Assembly: GCF_003569045.1 (NCBI RefSeq)
Contig: NZ_BFCB01000001.1
Location: forward strand, 465,189 to 529,188
Length of the DNA: 64,000 nucleotides
Direction: 5' to 3'
Source of the DNA: Aggregatilinea lenta
GTDB lineage: Bacteria > Chloroflexota > Anaerolineae > Aggregatilineales > Aggregatilineaceae
Shown here piece by piece: positions 1 to 7,922 of the stretch (position 1 is the first letter of the stretch; every line of letters begins with the position of its first letter). The translations under genes were made by a program, and so were the position numbers. Below the pieces are notes generated by a model. The model made no database searches. It was not told the origin of the DNA and saw nothing but the letters and a program-made list of their open reading frames with translations.

Positions 1-1550
1 CCCTGGCCGATGATGCTCCGGTGCAGCACGTCTTCCATGCGCAGCAGCTTGTCGGCCTCGGTCTCCATCATCTGGCTGACCGGGATGCCGGTCCACTGGG
101 CGATGACTTCCGCGATGTCGTGCTCGTCCACGATCTCGTCGAGCGTGTTTTCCTGCTGCCATTCCATCCGCGCGTTGTCGTAGTCTTCTTCCAGCTTCAG
201 CCGGTCGGACTTGACGATGGCGGCCTGTTCGTAATCACGAGCGAGGCTGGCCTCTTCCTCGTCGGCTTCGAGCCGGTCCAGCTCGCGCTTCATGTCCTTC
301 AAATCGCCGGGCATAGAGTAGAGCGCGATGCGCAGCTTGGACGCGGCCTCATCCATCAGGTCGATGGCCTTGTCCGGCAGCTTGCGGTCAGTCACGTAAC
401 GCTGGCTGAGCTTGGCCGCCGCGATCAGGGCTGCGTCGGTGTACGTGATTTTGTGGTGCGCTTCGTAGCGGTCGCGCAGACCGCGCAGCATATCGATCGT
501 CTCGTCGATCGACGGCTCCTCGACGAAGACCGGCGCGAAACGGCGGTCCAGCGCGGAGTCCTTTTCGATGTGCTGGCGATACTCGTCCAGCGTGGTCGCG
601 CCGATACAGTTCAACTCGCCGCGTGCCAGTGCGGGCTTCATCATGTTGCTGGCGTCCAGCGCGCCGGAGGCTGCGCCCGCGCCGACGACCTGATGAAGCT
701 CGTCGATGAACAGGATGATCTCGCCTTCAGACCGCTGGATCTCTTCGATCGCGGCCTTGAGGCGCTCTTCGAACTCGCCACGGAAGCGGCTCCCGGCGAT
801 CATACCGCCGAGGTCCAGGCTGACCACGCGCTTGTTCGCCAGAATTTCGGGCACGTCGTCGCTGGCGATCTTCTGCGCCAGCCCTTCGACGATGGCGGTC
901 TTGCCCACGCCCGCCTCGCCGATCAGCACCGGGTTGTTCTTGGTGCGGCGGCTGAGGATCTGGATCACGCGCAGGATCTCGTCGTCACGCCCGATTACGG
1001 GATCGAGCTTGCCTTCCAGCGCCATCTGGGTCAGGTCGCGGCTGTACTTTTCGAGCGTGCGATAGCGTGCTTCGGCCTGGGGGTCGGTGACACGTTGGCC
1101 GCCGCGCACATCTTTGATCACTTCCAGCACGCGCTCTTTGGTCACGCCTGCTTCAGTCAAGATACGCGCGACCGCCGTGCGCCGCTCGCTGAGAATCGCC
1201 AGAAACAGGTGCTCGGTGCTGATGTACTCGTCTTTGAGCCGGTTGGCTTCTTCGTTGGCGATGTCGACCACGCGCTTGACGCGCGGCGTGATGAACACCT
1301 GGCCCGCACCGCCCCCGTAAATCGCGGCCTTAGGGCTGGCCTTCAGCACGTTATCCAACTGCTCGCGCATGGCGTCCTGATCGACGCTCATCTTTTCCAG
1401 CAGTTGGGGAATGACACCGCCGGGCTGTTCCAGCAGCGCGAGCAGCATATGCTCCGTATCGACCTGATTGTGCCCGTAGCGCTGCAAGATCTCGTACGCA
1501 CGTACGGCGGCATCTTGCGCCCGTTCGGTAAAACGGTCAAAACGCATCAT
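1..1550 (-). CDS. clpC: ATP-dependent Clp protease ATP-binding subunit ClpC (3' end outside window)
   Basis: This is the N-terminal part of a Hsp100/Clp AAA+ unfoldase that feeds substrates to a ClpP-type protease; it runs off the window edge after about 516 codons. It starts with an R-type Clp N-domain (two repeats, about residues 1-145). The first nucleotide-binding domain follows with Walker A GEAGVGKT, Walker B IILFIDE and the sensor stretch [13 protein letters not shown]. The middle region is short and carries a UVR-like segment ([18 protein letters not shown]) rather than the long ClpB coiled coil. That, together with the [10 protein letters not shown] linker, points to ClpC. Two ATGs stand in tandem; I chose the first because an AGGAC Shine-Dalgarno lies about 9 bases before it. 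A perfect inverted repeat lies about 45 bases upstream. The family call is secure; ClpC over ClpB is likely. Confidence 0.93.
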   Translation of the reverse strand, partial: MMRFDRFTERAQDAAVRAYEILQRYGHNQVDTEHMLLALLEQPGGVIPQLLEKMSVDQDAMREQLDNVLKASPKAAIYGGGAGQVFITPRVKRVVDIANEEANRLKDEYISTEHLFLAILSERRTAVARILTEAGVTKERVLEVIKDVRGGQRVTDPQAEARYRTLEKYSRDLTQMALEGKLDPVIGRDDEILRVIQILSRRTKNNPVLIGEAGVGKTAIVEGLAQKIASDDVPEILANKRVVSLDLGGMIAGSRFRGEFEERLKAAIEEIQRSEGEIILFIDELHQVVGAGAASGALDASNMMKPALARGELNCIGATTLDEYRQHIEKDSALDRRFAPVFVEEPSIDETIDMLRGLRDRYEAHHKITYTDAALIAAAKLSQRYVTDRKLPDKAIDLMDEAASKLRIALYSMPGDLKDMKRELDRLEADEEEASLARDYEQAAIVKSDRLKLEEDYDNARMEWQQENTLDEIVDEHDIAEVIAQWTGIPVSQMMETEADKLLRMEDVLHRSIIGQ

Positions 1551-1576
1551 GGGGTTTTGTCCTCATACTACCAATA

Positions 1577-1630
1577 CACGGTTGTTCGGGGAACAAAGGC
1601 CGTTTGTGCCCGGCCTTTGTCACGGTTGTT
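1577..1630. promoter_or_regulatory. Perfect inverted repeat upstream of clpC, flanked by direct repeats
   Basis: Arms ACAAAGGCCG (1593-1602) and CGGCCTTTGT (1611-1620) are perfect 10-base complements around an 8-base spacer. CACGGTTGTT occurs as a direct repeat on both sides (1577-1586 and 1621-1630). The site lies 27 to 80 bases before the clpC start. It is neither a CIRCE element nor a CtsR tandem heptamer, so if it is an operator the regulator is not obvious. Confidence 0.45.
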
Positions 1631-1802
1631 TGACATTGACTTGAACTGATCCGGTACAGCCAGTTGGCCTGCCGATGGCTTCACTCTTCTGGCCGCGTAC
1701 AGCATGAAGTTTACACCGAAACCAACCACCGGGCTATCAGATTTATATTGGAAGTTGCCGGCCCCGGATGAACGCCTGATGCGCGACGGCGTCATCGAGC
1801 AG

Positions 1803-1846
1803 ACCTCATCCCCGCCCCCTCGCCAACTTGATTGGAGAGGGGGCGC
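1803..1846. repeat. Family D hairpin repeat
   Basis: Arms CGCCCCCTCGCCAA (1813-1826) and TTGGAGAGGGGGCG (1832-1845) pair with one mismatch around CTTGA. Related copies lie near 30.7, 34.06, 38.8, 42.8, 45.7, 54.5 and 61.3 kb, often next to the words CCTCACCCC or GGGGTGAGG. Confidence 0.75.
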
Positions 1847-1859
1847 AAAGCACGTTTCC

Positions 1860-1893
1860 GTAGGAGCGGAAGCTTGCTCCACCCGGCCTTTTT
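1860..1893. repeat. Family C repeat
   Basis: A degenerate copy of the 'GTAGGGGCGGGGCTTGCTCC...CCCGGTTTTT' family: GGAGCGGAAGCTTGCTCC followed by ACCCGGCCTTTTT. Confidence 0.65.
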
Positions 1894-1910
1894 CGGCGGT
1901 GACGAGTTTG

Positions 1911-1937
1911 GTAGAGGCGTATTGCGATACGCCCTAC
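1911..1937. repeat. Family A palindromic repeat
   Basis: Imperfect palindrome beginning GTAGAGGCGTATTGCG, of the same family as the copies at 23583, 33988 and 40434. Confidence 0.75.
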
Positions 1938-2011
1938 ACGCCATTCCCTATTCCCTGTCTTTGCCTTTGCTTTTGGCCAACCGCTAATCGCAAACGGCCA
2001 TCCGCTATTCG

Positions 2012-3280
2012 CTACCCGCTGCTCGCGGGCGGCAGGCGCTGCGCATAAAGATCCGCCTCCGCCTGCGCGATAAGCTGGTTGAGCAGGTCGAACACCTCGT
2101 TGAAGCCCGTGTCCGCCAGCCGGATGCGCCCATCGCGCGCTTCTTCGAGCAGTTCCAGACTGGTCCATGGATTCTCCCCCGACCCCTGGATCGTCGTCAG
2201 CAGCGCGGTCCCGGCCATCACCAGCGGCACGTAGACGTGCTCCAGGCCCAGCGGCAGGCGTCCGGTCAGCCCGGCGATGAGCTGCTGGACGTAATCGTGC
2301 TGCTCGGCCCCGCCGCCAAAGTTGACCTGAATGCGCGCCGCCACCAGCCGGAAGCCCGCCAGCGCCGCGTCGTGCACGGCGTTCGGATACAGCGCCTGCA
2401 CCAGCCGGTCGGGCGTTTTGGTCGCGTCGGGCTGGTGCGCCATCAGCCAGCACAACTGCTGGAACCAGCGCATGTGCGCCAGGATGCGTGTCTGCTGCTC
2501 GGTATATGAGGTCATGACGTGCACCAGCACACGCGTGATCGCCATCGCTTCGCCCAGATGCAGCGGCATGCCCGCGTGTCCGAACGCCTGGCGTGTATGG
2601 ACCAGCAGCACGGGAAAAAGCTGCTCCGGGGACAGGTTGCGGATGTAGGTCAGCGCCTCCCCCGCGATCTCTTTGGTGCGCGCCAGCTCCTGCTTGAAAT
2701 CGCGGATGGTCCACAGCGGCTCGTAGCGCGGCTCCGGCGCATCTTGGAGCGGGCTGGCGGACGTGGTCAGCACGCCGAACGGCACGGACAGATGGCCGCG
2801 CGCGTCGGTGCGCGCGGTGAAGCCAATCCCGCGCAGCACTTCCGCGCGGAAGGGCGAGATTGCCAGCAGGCTCGGCTTTTCGCCGCCATACAGCGGTCGC
2901 AGCGATTCATAGCGGGCGGGCGGCAGCACGTCGATCTCGACGCCGAAGCGGTAGCCGTCGCTGGTGGGGCTGTCGGGTTGGGGCGTCACGGGCAGGTGCA
3001 GCAGGCCGACTTCGGCGGGTGGCAGCACAACCGTCAGCCGGGGACGCGGCGTAGACAAATGGAGCCGCGCGCCGTGCAGATCCTGTTCCGGCAGGTGCAC
3101 GGTGACGTGCACGGTCAGGGCCTGATCCACCAGATTTTGCAGCAGCAGCAGCCCTTCCACCGGGCGACCCAGGATCGTCACGGTGGGGAAGACACCCAGC
3201 GCCGCCTGCACGATCCCGCCCACAGTCGCGCGCTCGTCGGTCAGCACGGTGAAAATATCGGGCAAAGATGGTGCATTCAT
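2012..3280 (-). CDS. Hypothetical protein, paralogue of the upstream gene
   Basis: I do not recognise this 422-residue protein. It has no signal peptide or clear membrane segment. Residues about 30-130 read as beta-rich (VTVHVTVHLPEQD, GLLHLPV), followed by a helical C-terminal half of about 220 residues. It aligns along its length with the protein 33 bases upstream (3314-4579): both have an 'LLLLQN'/'FLIQNA' strand, an 'LPPAEVGLLHLPV'/'LRPAEVGYLTLPV' block, an 'LWTIRDF'/'LWTIDDY' block, a 'PLHLGEA'/'PLHPPEA' block and 'LYPNAVHDAA'/'LYPDLAHDAA'. The two are therefore tandem duplicates in one operon and may form a hetero-oligomer; that is inference. The stop codon runs directly into a family E repeat tract. 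Confidence 0.85.
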   Translation of the reverse strand: MNAPSLPDIFTVLTDERATVGGIVQAALGVFPTVTILGRPVEGLLLLQNLVDQALTVHVTVHLPEQDLHGARLHLSTPRPRLTVVLPPAEVGLLHLPVTPQPDSPTSDGYRFGVEIDVLPPARYESLRPLYGGEKPSLLAISPFRAEVLRGIGFTARTDARGHLSVPFGVLTTSASPLQDAPEPRYEPLWTIRDFKQELARTKEIAGEALTYIRNLSPEQLFPVLLVHTRQAFGHAGMPLHLGEAMAITRVLVHVMTSYTEQQTRILAHMRWFQQLCWLMAHQPDATKTPDRLVQALYPNAVHDAALAGFRLVAARIQVNFGGGAEQHDYVQQLIAGLTGRLPLGLEHVYVPLVMAGTALLTTIQGSGENPWTSLELLEEARDGRIRLADTGFNEVFDLLNQLIAQAEADLYAQRLPPASSG

Positions 3281-3313
3281 GCGGGACTGGCTCCCTCGGC
3301 GCAGAGGTGCGGC

Positions 3314-4579
3314 TTACGCCGTTTCGAGCGCGCGTTCGATCAAGCGGTCGGCCAGATCAAAGACGAAAGCATTTTCGGCGGTCTGCGCCTGCCGCCGCAA
3401 ATCCAGCGCGCGCGCCAGCAGGTTGGCCGTGTCGCGGATCTGCTCGTTGGGCAGAGTCACGCGCGCGTTGGCGATCAACCCGCCCATGATCAGCGGCAGA
3501 TAGGCGCGGGTCAGGTCGAGCGGCTCGCTGTCCGCCAGCGCCTGCGACAGCGTATCAACGTAGGTGTCCATCTCGGCGGGCGTGCCAAACGTTTCGCCCG
3601 TCACGGTCTTGACCATCGCAAAGGCGTGGCGCGCCGCGTCATGGGCGAGGTCCGGGTACAGCAGCTGCGTAATCAGCCCCTCCGGTCGGGTCGCCAGCTC
3701 CGGCTCTTGCAGCAGCAGGTGGCACGCCCGGCTGTACCAGCGCGGCAGCGGCGCGCTGCCCTCGCCTGGCACCGGCGACTTCGTGCCCTGCTCCAGCAGC
3801 AGCGTCAGGATTTTGGCAATGAAGATCGCTTCGGGCGGGTGGAGCGGGCAGCCGCTGGCCTGGAAGCGCGCCTGCGTCGCCTTGAACAGCGGCATAAACA
3901 TCTTCTCGCGCGTGAGCCACGGCAGAATCTGCTCGATCTCGTGAGCGGCCTTGGCCGCGATTGCCGCGTCGTCGAGGTAATCGTCAATGGTCCACAGGCT
4001 GCTCCAGCCGGGCTTCAGCTCGCGCAGAGGGCTGAGCGTGGGCGGCAGGATCTTCACCCCGGCTTCGACGTAGTTTTTCCTACCACATGACTCGGCGGAA
4101 AAGGCCAGGGTACGCAGCCCGTCCATTTGCTGCTGCACGGCGGACGACAGCTCGCGCGCGTCGAACAGGCCGCCGCCCAGCGGGGCACGCACGCGCTGCG
4201 CCTTGCCCATGCGCTTGGCGGTCAGTTTCAGCCCGATGTTGTAGTCGGGGGATGGCGCGGTATTGGCCGAGGTCGAGACGGGCAGCGTCAGGTAGCCCAC
4301 CTCCGCCGGACGCAAGCCGATGCGCACGCGTTCGTTCTTGGTGAGGAAGCTGCGCCGCTGGTTGGCCGTATCACGGTCGGGCAGCGCCGGTTCGACCACC
4401 ACATCCACGTCGGCGTCGGACGCGTTCTGGATCAGGAAGACGATCTCGAAATAGCTCCCCGCCGCCACTTCCGGCGGGCGTGCCGCCAGCGCGCACTGCA
4501 CCACGTCCACGTTCAGCCGTGGTCCGCCCGTCACTGCGCCAAGCAGGTCCGGGTAATTCAACGCCACCTGATCGCTCAC
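3314..4579 (-). CDS. Hypothetical protein, paralogue of the downstream gene
   Basis: This protein has about 421 residues and no function I can assign. The GTG at 4579 is chosen as start for three reasons: GGAGG lies just upstream, it gives the same length as the paralogue downstream (422), and the earlier in-frame ATG near 4628 overlaps a perfect TATAAT -10 box and so cannot lie inside the transcript. An ATG ten residues upstream (MGFGGG) is the alternative. The fold reads as a beta domain (about residues 10-135, 'EIVFLIQNASDADVDVVVE') followed by a helical domain. The conserved 'PAEVGYLTLPV' block suggests an Ig-like or adhesion-like beta sandwich. It is the first gene of the pair. Confidence 0.82.
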   Translation of the reverse strand: MSDQVALNYPDLLGAVTGGPRLNVDVVQCALAARPPEVAAGSYFEIVFLIQNASDADVDVVVEPALPDRDTANQRRSFLTKNERVRIGLRPAEVGYLTLPVSTSANTAPSPDYNIGLKLTAKRMGKAQRVRAPLGGGLFDARELSSAVQQQMDGLRTLAFSAESCGRKNYVEAGVKILPPTLSPLRELKPGWSSLWTIDDYLDDAAIAAKAAHEIEQILPWLTREKMFMPLFKATQARFQASGCPLHPPEAIFIAKILTLLLEQGTKSPVPGEGSAPLPRWYSRACHLLLQEPELATRPEGLITQLLYPDLAHDAARHAFAMVKTVTGETFGTPAEMDTYVDTLSQALADSEPLDLTRAYLPLIMGGLIANARVTLPNEQIRDTANLLARALDLRRQAQTAENAFVFDLADRLIERALETA

Positions 4580-4625
4580 ACCGCCTCCAAAACCCATCCC
4601 CAAAATAACGCGCCTCTTTGTCCTC

Positions 4626-4631
4626 ATTATA
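4626..4631 (-). promoter_or_regulatory. -10 box for the paralogue pair
   Basis: Read on the minus strand this is a perfect TATAAT, 47 bases before the chosen GTG start. No good -35 hexamer lies 16 to 18 bases upstream. Confidence 0.45.
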
Positions 4632-4778
4632 GAGAAGTGCGGCGTCCGGTGAAAGCGCCGGGTAACCACCGACTGCGCGGTGGTCGGGTCCAGTTGGGGC
4701 CACGGGGATAGCCAAGCCCGCGATCCTGCGCGATACTGGGAGCACTTGCGCCCTTGTTTGTGGACGATGACACCGCCG

Positions 4779-5978
4779 ATGAACCTGCTGCACGTCATTC
4801 CCTACTTCGCGCCCGCCTGGGCCTATGGCGGCGTGGTGCGGGCCACAACCGACCTCACTCGCGCCCTGACGGAAGCCGGGCACAGCGTCGTGGTGGTCAC
4901 CACCGACACGCTCAGCCCATCGGAGCGCATCGACACCGAGGAAGAGATCATCGACGGCGTGCGCGTGATCCGGCTGCGCAACTGGAGCAACCTGCTGCGC
5001 GGCAAGCTGAATCTGTCCTCACCGCGTATGTTTACCACCACCATCCGCGACCTGATGGCCGAGCACCAGATCGAGGTCGTGCACTCCCACGAGATGCGCA
5101 CCACGGAGAATTTACGCCTGGCCGCGCTGACGAAAGAACTGGGCGTGCCGCTGGTGCTGTCGCCGCACGGCACGCTGCCGTACGAAACCGGGCGGCAGAC
5201 GGTCAAGCAGTTGTGGGATCGCGCCTTCGGGGCGCGGCTGCTGCCGCACTTTTCGCAGGTGATCGCGCTGACCGGGGCGGAAGCGGACGAGGCGCGTGCG
5301 GTGTGGTCGGCGTGCGGCGTGCCGCTGCCCGACGAGCGCATCAGCATCGTGCCGAACGGCATCCACCTGGACGACTTCGCCGTGCTGCCGCCTGCGGAGC
5401 CGTTCCGCGCACAGTGGAATTTGGGCGAGGGGCCGGTGGTGCTGTTCCTGGGGCGGCTCCAGGAGCGCAAGGGCGTGCAGTTCTTGATCCCCGCCTTCGC
5501 GCAGGCCGTCGAGACCGCGCCGGACGCCAAACTGCTGATCGTCGGGCCGGACGAGGGCATGCTCGCCACCGCGCAGGCGCAGGTCGAAGAATATGGATTG
5601 GGCGATCGCGTGGTGTTCACCGGCCTGCTGACCGGGCAGGATCGACTCGCGGCGCTGGCGGCGTCGGACGTGTTCGCCATGCCCGCCGTGGGCGAGGGGT
5701 TTTCGATGGCGGTGCTCGAAGCGATGGCGTGCGGGCTGCCCGCGCTGCTTACCCCCGGCTGCAACTTCCCCGAAGCGGCGGCGGAAGGAGCGGGGATCGT
5801 CGCCCCGCGCGAGGTTCCGGCGCTGGCGGACGCGCTGGCCACGCTTTTGACCGACTCCGATCAGCGCGCTAGTATGGGTCGCTGCGCGCAGGCGCTGATC
5901 CGCGAACGCTATACGTGGGCGCAGGTCGCCGCGCAGATGGACGCGGTGTATCGCCGGGTCGCCGCGCGGAAAAGATAG
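4779..5978 (+). CDS. Glycosyltransferase family 4
   Basis: This is a retaining GT-B glycosyltransferase of about 399 residues. It would transfer a sugar from a nucleotide donor onto a growing surface glycan at the inner face of the membrane. The N-terminal Rossmann domain opens MNLLHVIPYFAPAWAYGG, with the glycine-rich acceptor loop. The C-terminal donor domain carries VLFLGRLQERKGVQFLI and the E-x7-E type motif EGFSMAVLEAMACG. I start at 4779 because MNLLHVIPYF matches the usual family start; an in-frame ATG at 4767 adds four residues, and neither has a clear Shine-Dalgarno. It is the first gene of the polysaccharide cluster, divergent from the paralogue pair. The sugar and acceptor cannot be read from the sequence. 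Confidence 0.93.
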   Translation: MNLLHVIPYFAPAWAYGGVVRATTDLTRALTEAGHSVVVVTTDTLSPSERIDTEEEIIDGVRVIRLRNWSNLLRGKLNLSSPRMFTTTIRDLMAEHQIEVVHSHEMRTTENLRLAALTKELGVPLVLSPHGTLPYETGRQTVKQLWDRAFGARLLPHFSQVIALTGAEADEARAVWSACGVPLPDERISIVPNGIHLDDFAVLPPAEPFRAQWNLGEGPVVLFLGRLQERKGVQFLIPAFAQAVETAPDAKLLIVGPDEGMLATAQAQVEEYGLGDRVVFTGLLTGQDRLAALAASDVFAMPAVGEGFSMAVLEAMACGLPALLTPGCNFPEAAAEGAGIVAPREVPALADALATLLTDSDQRASMGRCAQALIRERYTWAQVAAQMDAVYRRVAARKR

Positions 5979-5989
5979 GTTGTACGTCT

Positions 5990-6343
5990 ATGGACGCAAA
6001 CCCGACGCGGGTCGAAATAGAAAAATCGATACTTGAGAAGGGCTACCGGGTATCGACCATTATTGATCGGCGCGACCCGGAAGCAAACTGGGGCCCTGGC
6101 AAAGAGTTTGAGAACTATATTGCAGCTTGGTACAAGCTTGGTAATTGGTACATGAGAAACGAAGATTCACAAATAAGTGTCGAAGTTTTGCAGGATTACC
6201 TTTCTCTATTTCGTACCGCAGCAGACTGCTTGGCGGGTGCTCCTCAAGACGCGCCTTATCGTGAAGAAATCGAGGAAATCCTCAACGACTTACGCGGATG
6301 CTTTTACGACATCTTCAAGTATGCGCAGCCTATTGACGATTAG
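5990..6343 (+). CDS. Small AT-rich hypothetical protein
   Basis: A 117-residue acidic, probably soluble protein that I do not recognise. It is rich in aromatic residues (YIAAWYKLGNWYMRN, GCFYDIFKYAQ) and reads as mainly alpha-helical. It lies 11 bases after the first glycosyltransferase and just before the flippase. It is clearly AT-richer than its neighbours and uses codons such as ATA, AGA and TTA that they avoid. This suggests recent acquisition into the cluster. No good Shine-Dalgarno is visible, so the start is provisional. The reading frame is intact. Confidence 0.6.
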   Translation: MDANPTRVEIEKSILEKGYRVSTIIDRRDPEANWGPGKEFENYIAAWYKLGNWYMRNEDSQISVEVLQDYLSLFRTAADCLAGAPQDAPYREEIEEILNDLRGCFYDIFKYAQPIDD

Positions 6344-6361
6344 CATACCGTACCGGTAAAT

Positions 6362-7918
6362 GTGAATCGAATGGAATCTCCTTCCACTCTGGAATCCCCC
6401 GCCGATCTGTCTGTGCCGACTGCCGAGGCCGCCACGGAAAGCACCACGCGCCGCGCCGCGCGCAACGCGACCGCGATGGCCCTCTCGCAAATTTCCGCCA
6501 AGGGACTGCTGTTCATCTGGCAGCTTATGCTGGCGCGCTGGCTGGGGGACGAGGGCTACGGCGTGTACGGCACCATCGGCGCGCTGCTGGCCGTGGGCGC
6601 GGTCCTGCCGGACTTCGGCATGGGCATGATCGTCGTGCGCGACGTGGCGAACCATCCCAAAGACGCCAGCCGCTACCTGAGCGCGTCGCTCACCATGCAG
6701 CCGGTGCTGGCGGTGGTTGGCTACGGCGTGCTGATGATCGCGGCGATCCTTTTCGGCTACGATTCAGAACTGCGCGCGCTGCTGGCCCTGGCCGGGGTCA
6801 GCCTGCTGGTCGATACGCTGGGCAACATCTGCCACAACCAACTGCTCGCCGCGGAGCGTATGGTCATCCCGGCGGTCATCTCGACGGCGCACGTGGGCAT
6901 TCTGGTGGTGTTGGCCGCGATTGCGCTCGGCCTTGGGGGTGGGCTGTGGGGGTTGTATGTCGCCACCATCACCGCCGGGGTGGCGCGTACGAGCGCCTAC
7001 TGGATCGCCCTGACGCGCGTCGGCACGCGGCCCCAGTTCCCGCTGGATCGGGGCGTCGCGCGCAGCATGCTGATCAACGGCGCGCCGCTGGCGATGGCCG
7101 CGTTTCTTGCGCAGGCATATAACCACGCCGACAAGCTGATCACGACGGCGGTGCTCGGCGCGGAAGGCACAGGCCAGCTCACCGCCGGGTTCGTGATCGT
7201 GTTCGGGGTGGTCGAGATCCTCAGCACGACGGTGCTCGTCGCCGTGTTCCCGTTGATGTCGCGCACGTACAGCAGCGGGCAGCGCGCCATGTTCGAGTTC
7301 ATGCTCGAAAAGCTGGCGTTCTTCAACCTGACGCTGAGCCTGCCCCTGGCGATTTACACGTCGCTGCTGGCCGTGCCGCTGTCGGGCTGGCTGTTCGGCC
7401 CGGAATTCACGCGTACGGCGGACGTGCTGAAGATTTTGATCTGGTACACCGTCGTGAACATGGTCGGCAACGTGTTCGCCCAGGCGCTGCTCACCCAGAA
7501 CCGCCAGCGCCGCCTGCTCGTGATCCGCGCGTCGGGGCTGGCCTTGAACATCGCGCTGCTGGCGGTGCTGCTGCCACGGGTGGGCGTGCAGGGTGCGGCC
7601 ATCGCCACGTTGATCGCGGAAACGACTATTCTGACCGGGATTCTCACGTCGTTCGATTTCCCCGCCGACTGGTGGGGGCGGGCGCGCAGCCATCTGTGGC
7701 GGCTCGGCCTCGCGGCGGCGGGCCTGATGATCATCGTGCTGCTGCTGCGGCGGGTGCATCCGCTGCTGGCCGGGATCATCGGGCTGCCCACGTATGCGGC
7801 GCTGGTCCTGGTGAGCGGCGCAGTCGCCCGCGACGACTGGGATCTGATCTACCGGCTGGCGACCGCGATGCCGGGCGGCGCGGTCGTCGCGCGCTACTGG
7901 AAAAGGAAATTGGCCTAA
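6362..7918 (+). CDS. Polysaccharide/oligosaccharide flippase (Wzx-like, MOP superfamily)
   Basis: This is an integral membrane protein of about 518 residues with some 12 to 14 hydrophobic helices starting near residue 45. It has the flippase opening ATAMALSQISAKGLLFIWQ and the family's characteristic GYGVYGTIGALLAVGAVLPD segment. The role inferred from the family is to move lipid-linked sugar units to the outer face of the membrane. The start is GTG at 6362 or ATG at 6371; neither has a strong Shine-Dalgarno. The gene lies among glycosyltransferases and is followed four bases later by asnB, which fits one operon for an exported glycan. Confidence 0.9.
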   Translation: MNRMESPSTLESPADLSVPTAEAATESTTRRAARNATAMALSQISAKGLLFIWQLMLARWLGDEGYGVYGTIGALLAVGAVLPDFGMGMIVVRDVANHPKDASRYLSASLTMQPVLAVVGYGVLMIAAILFGYDSELRALLALAGVSLLVDTLGNICHNQLLAAERMVIPAVISTAHVGILVVLAAIALGLGGGLWGLYVATITAGVARTSAYWIALTRVGTRPQFPLDRGVARSMLINGAPLAMAAFLAQAYNHADKLITTAVLGAEGTGQLTAGFVIVFGVVEILSTTVLVAVFPLMSRTYSSGQRAMFEFMLEKLAFFNLTLSLPLAIYTSLLAVPLSGWLFGPEFTRTADVLKILIWYTVVNMVGNVFAQALLTQNRQRRLLVIRASGLALNIALLAVLLPRVGVQGAAIATLIAETTILTGILTSFDFPADWWGRARSHLWRLGLAAAGLMIIVLLLRRVHPLLAGIIGLPTYAALVLVSGAVARDDWDLIYRLATAMPGGAVVARYWKRKLA

Positions 7919-7922
7919 CCTT

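Larger units (their letters stand above)
1551..2011. other. Intergenic region made of repeat copies
   Basis: This 461-base gap between two minus-strand genes holds no convincing gene. It contains the clpC upstream inverted repeat, one family D hairpin, one family C repeat, one family A palindrome, and a family E low-complexity tract that runs directly into the stop codon of the next gene. Confidence 0.8.

Noticed and set aside
21-1649. A 542-codon plus-strand frame at the start
   Set aside because: It is antisense to clpC, whose Walker motifs read cleanly on the minus strand.
4628-4798. Longer N-termini for the 3314-4579 gene (to 4798) and for the first glycosyltransferase (to 4680)
   Set aside because: The first would overlap a TATAAT box and the divergent promoter region; the second lacks a Shine-Dalgarno and the family start fits 4779.
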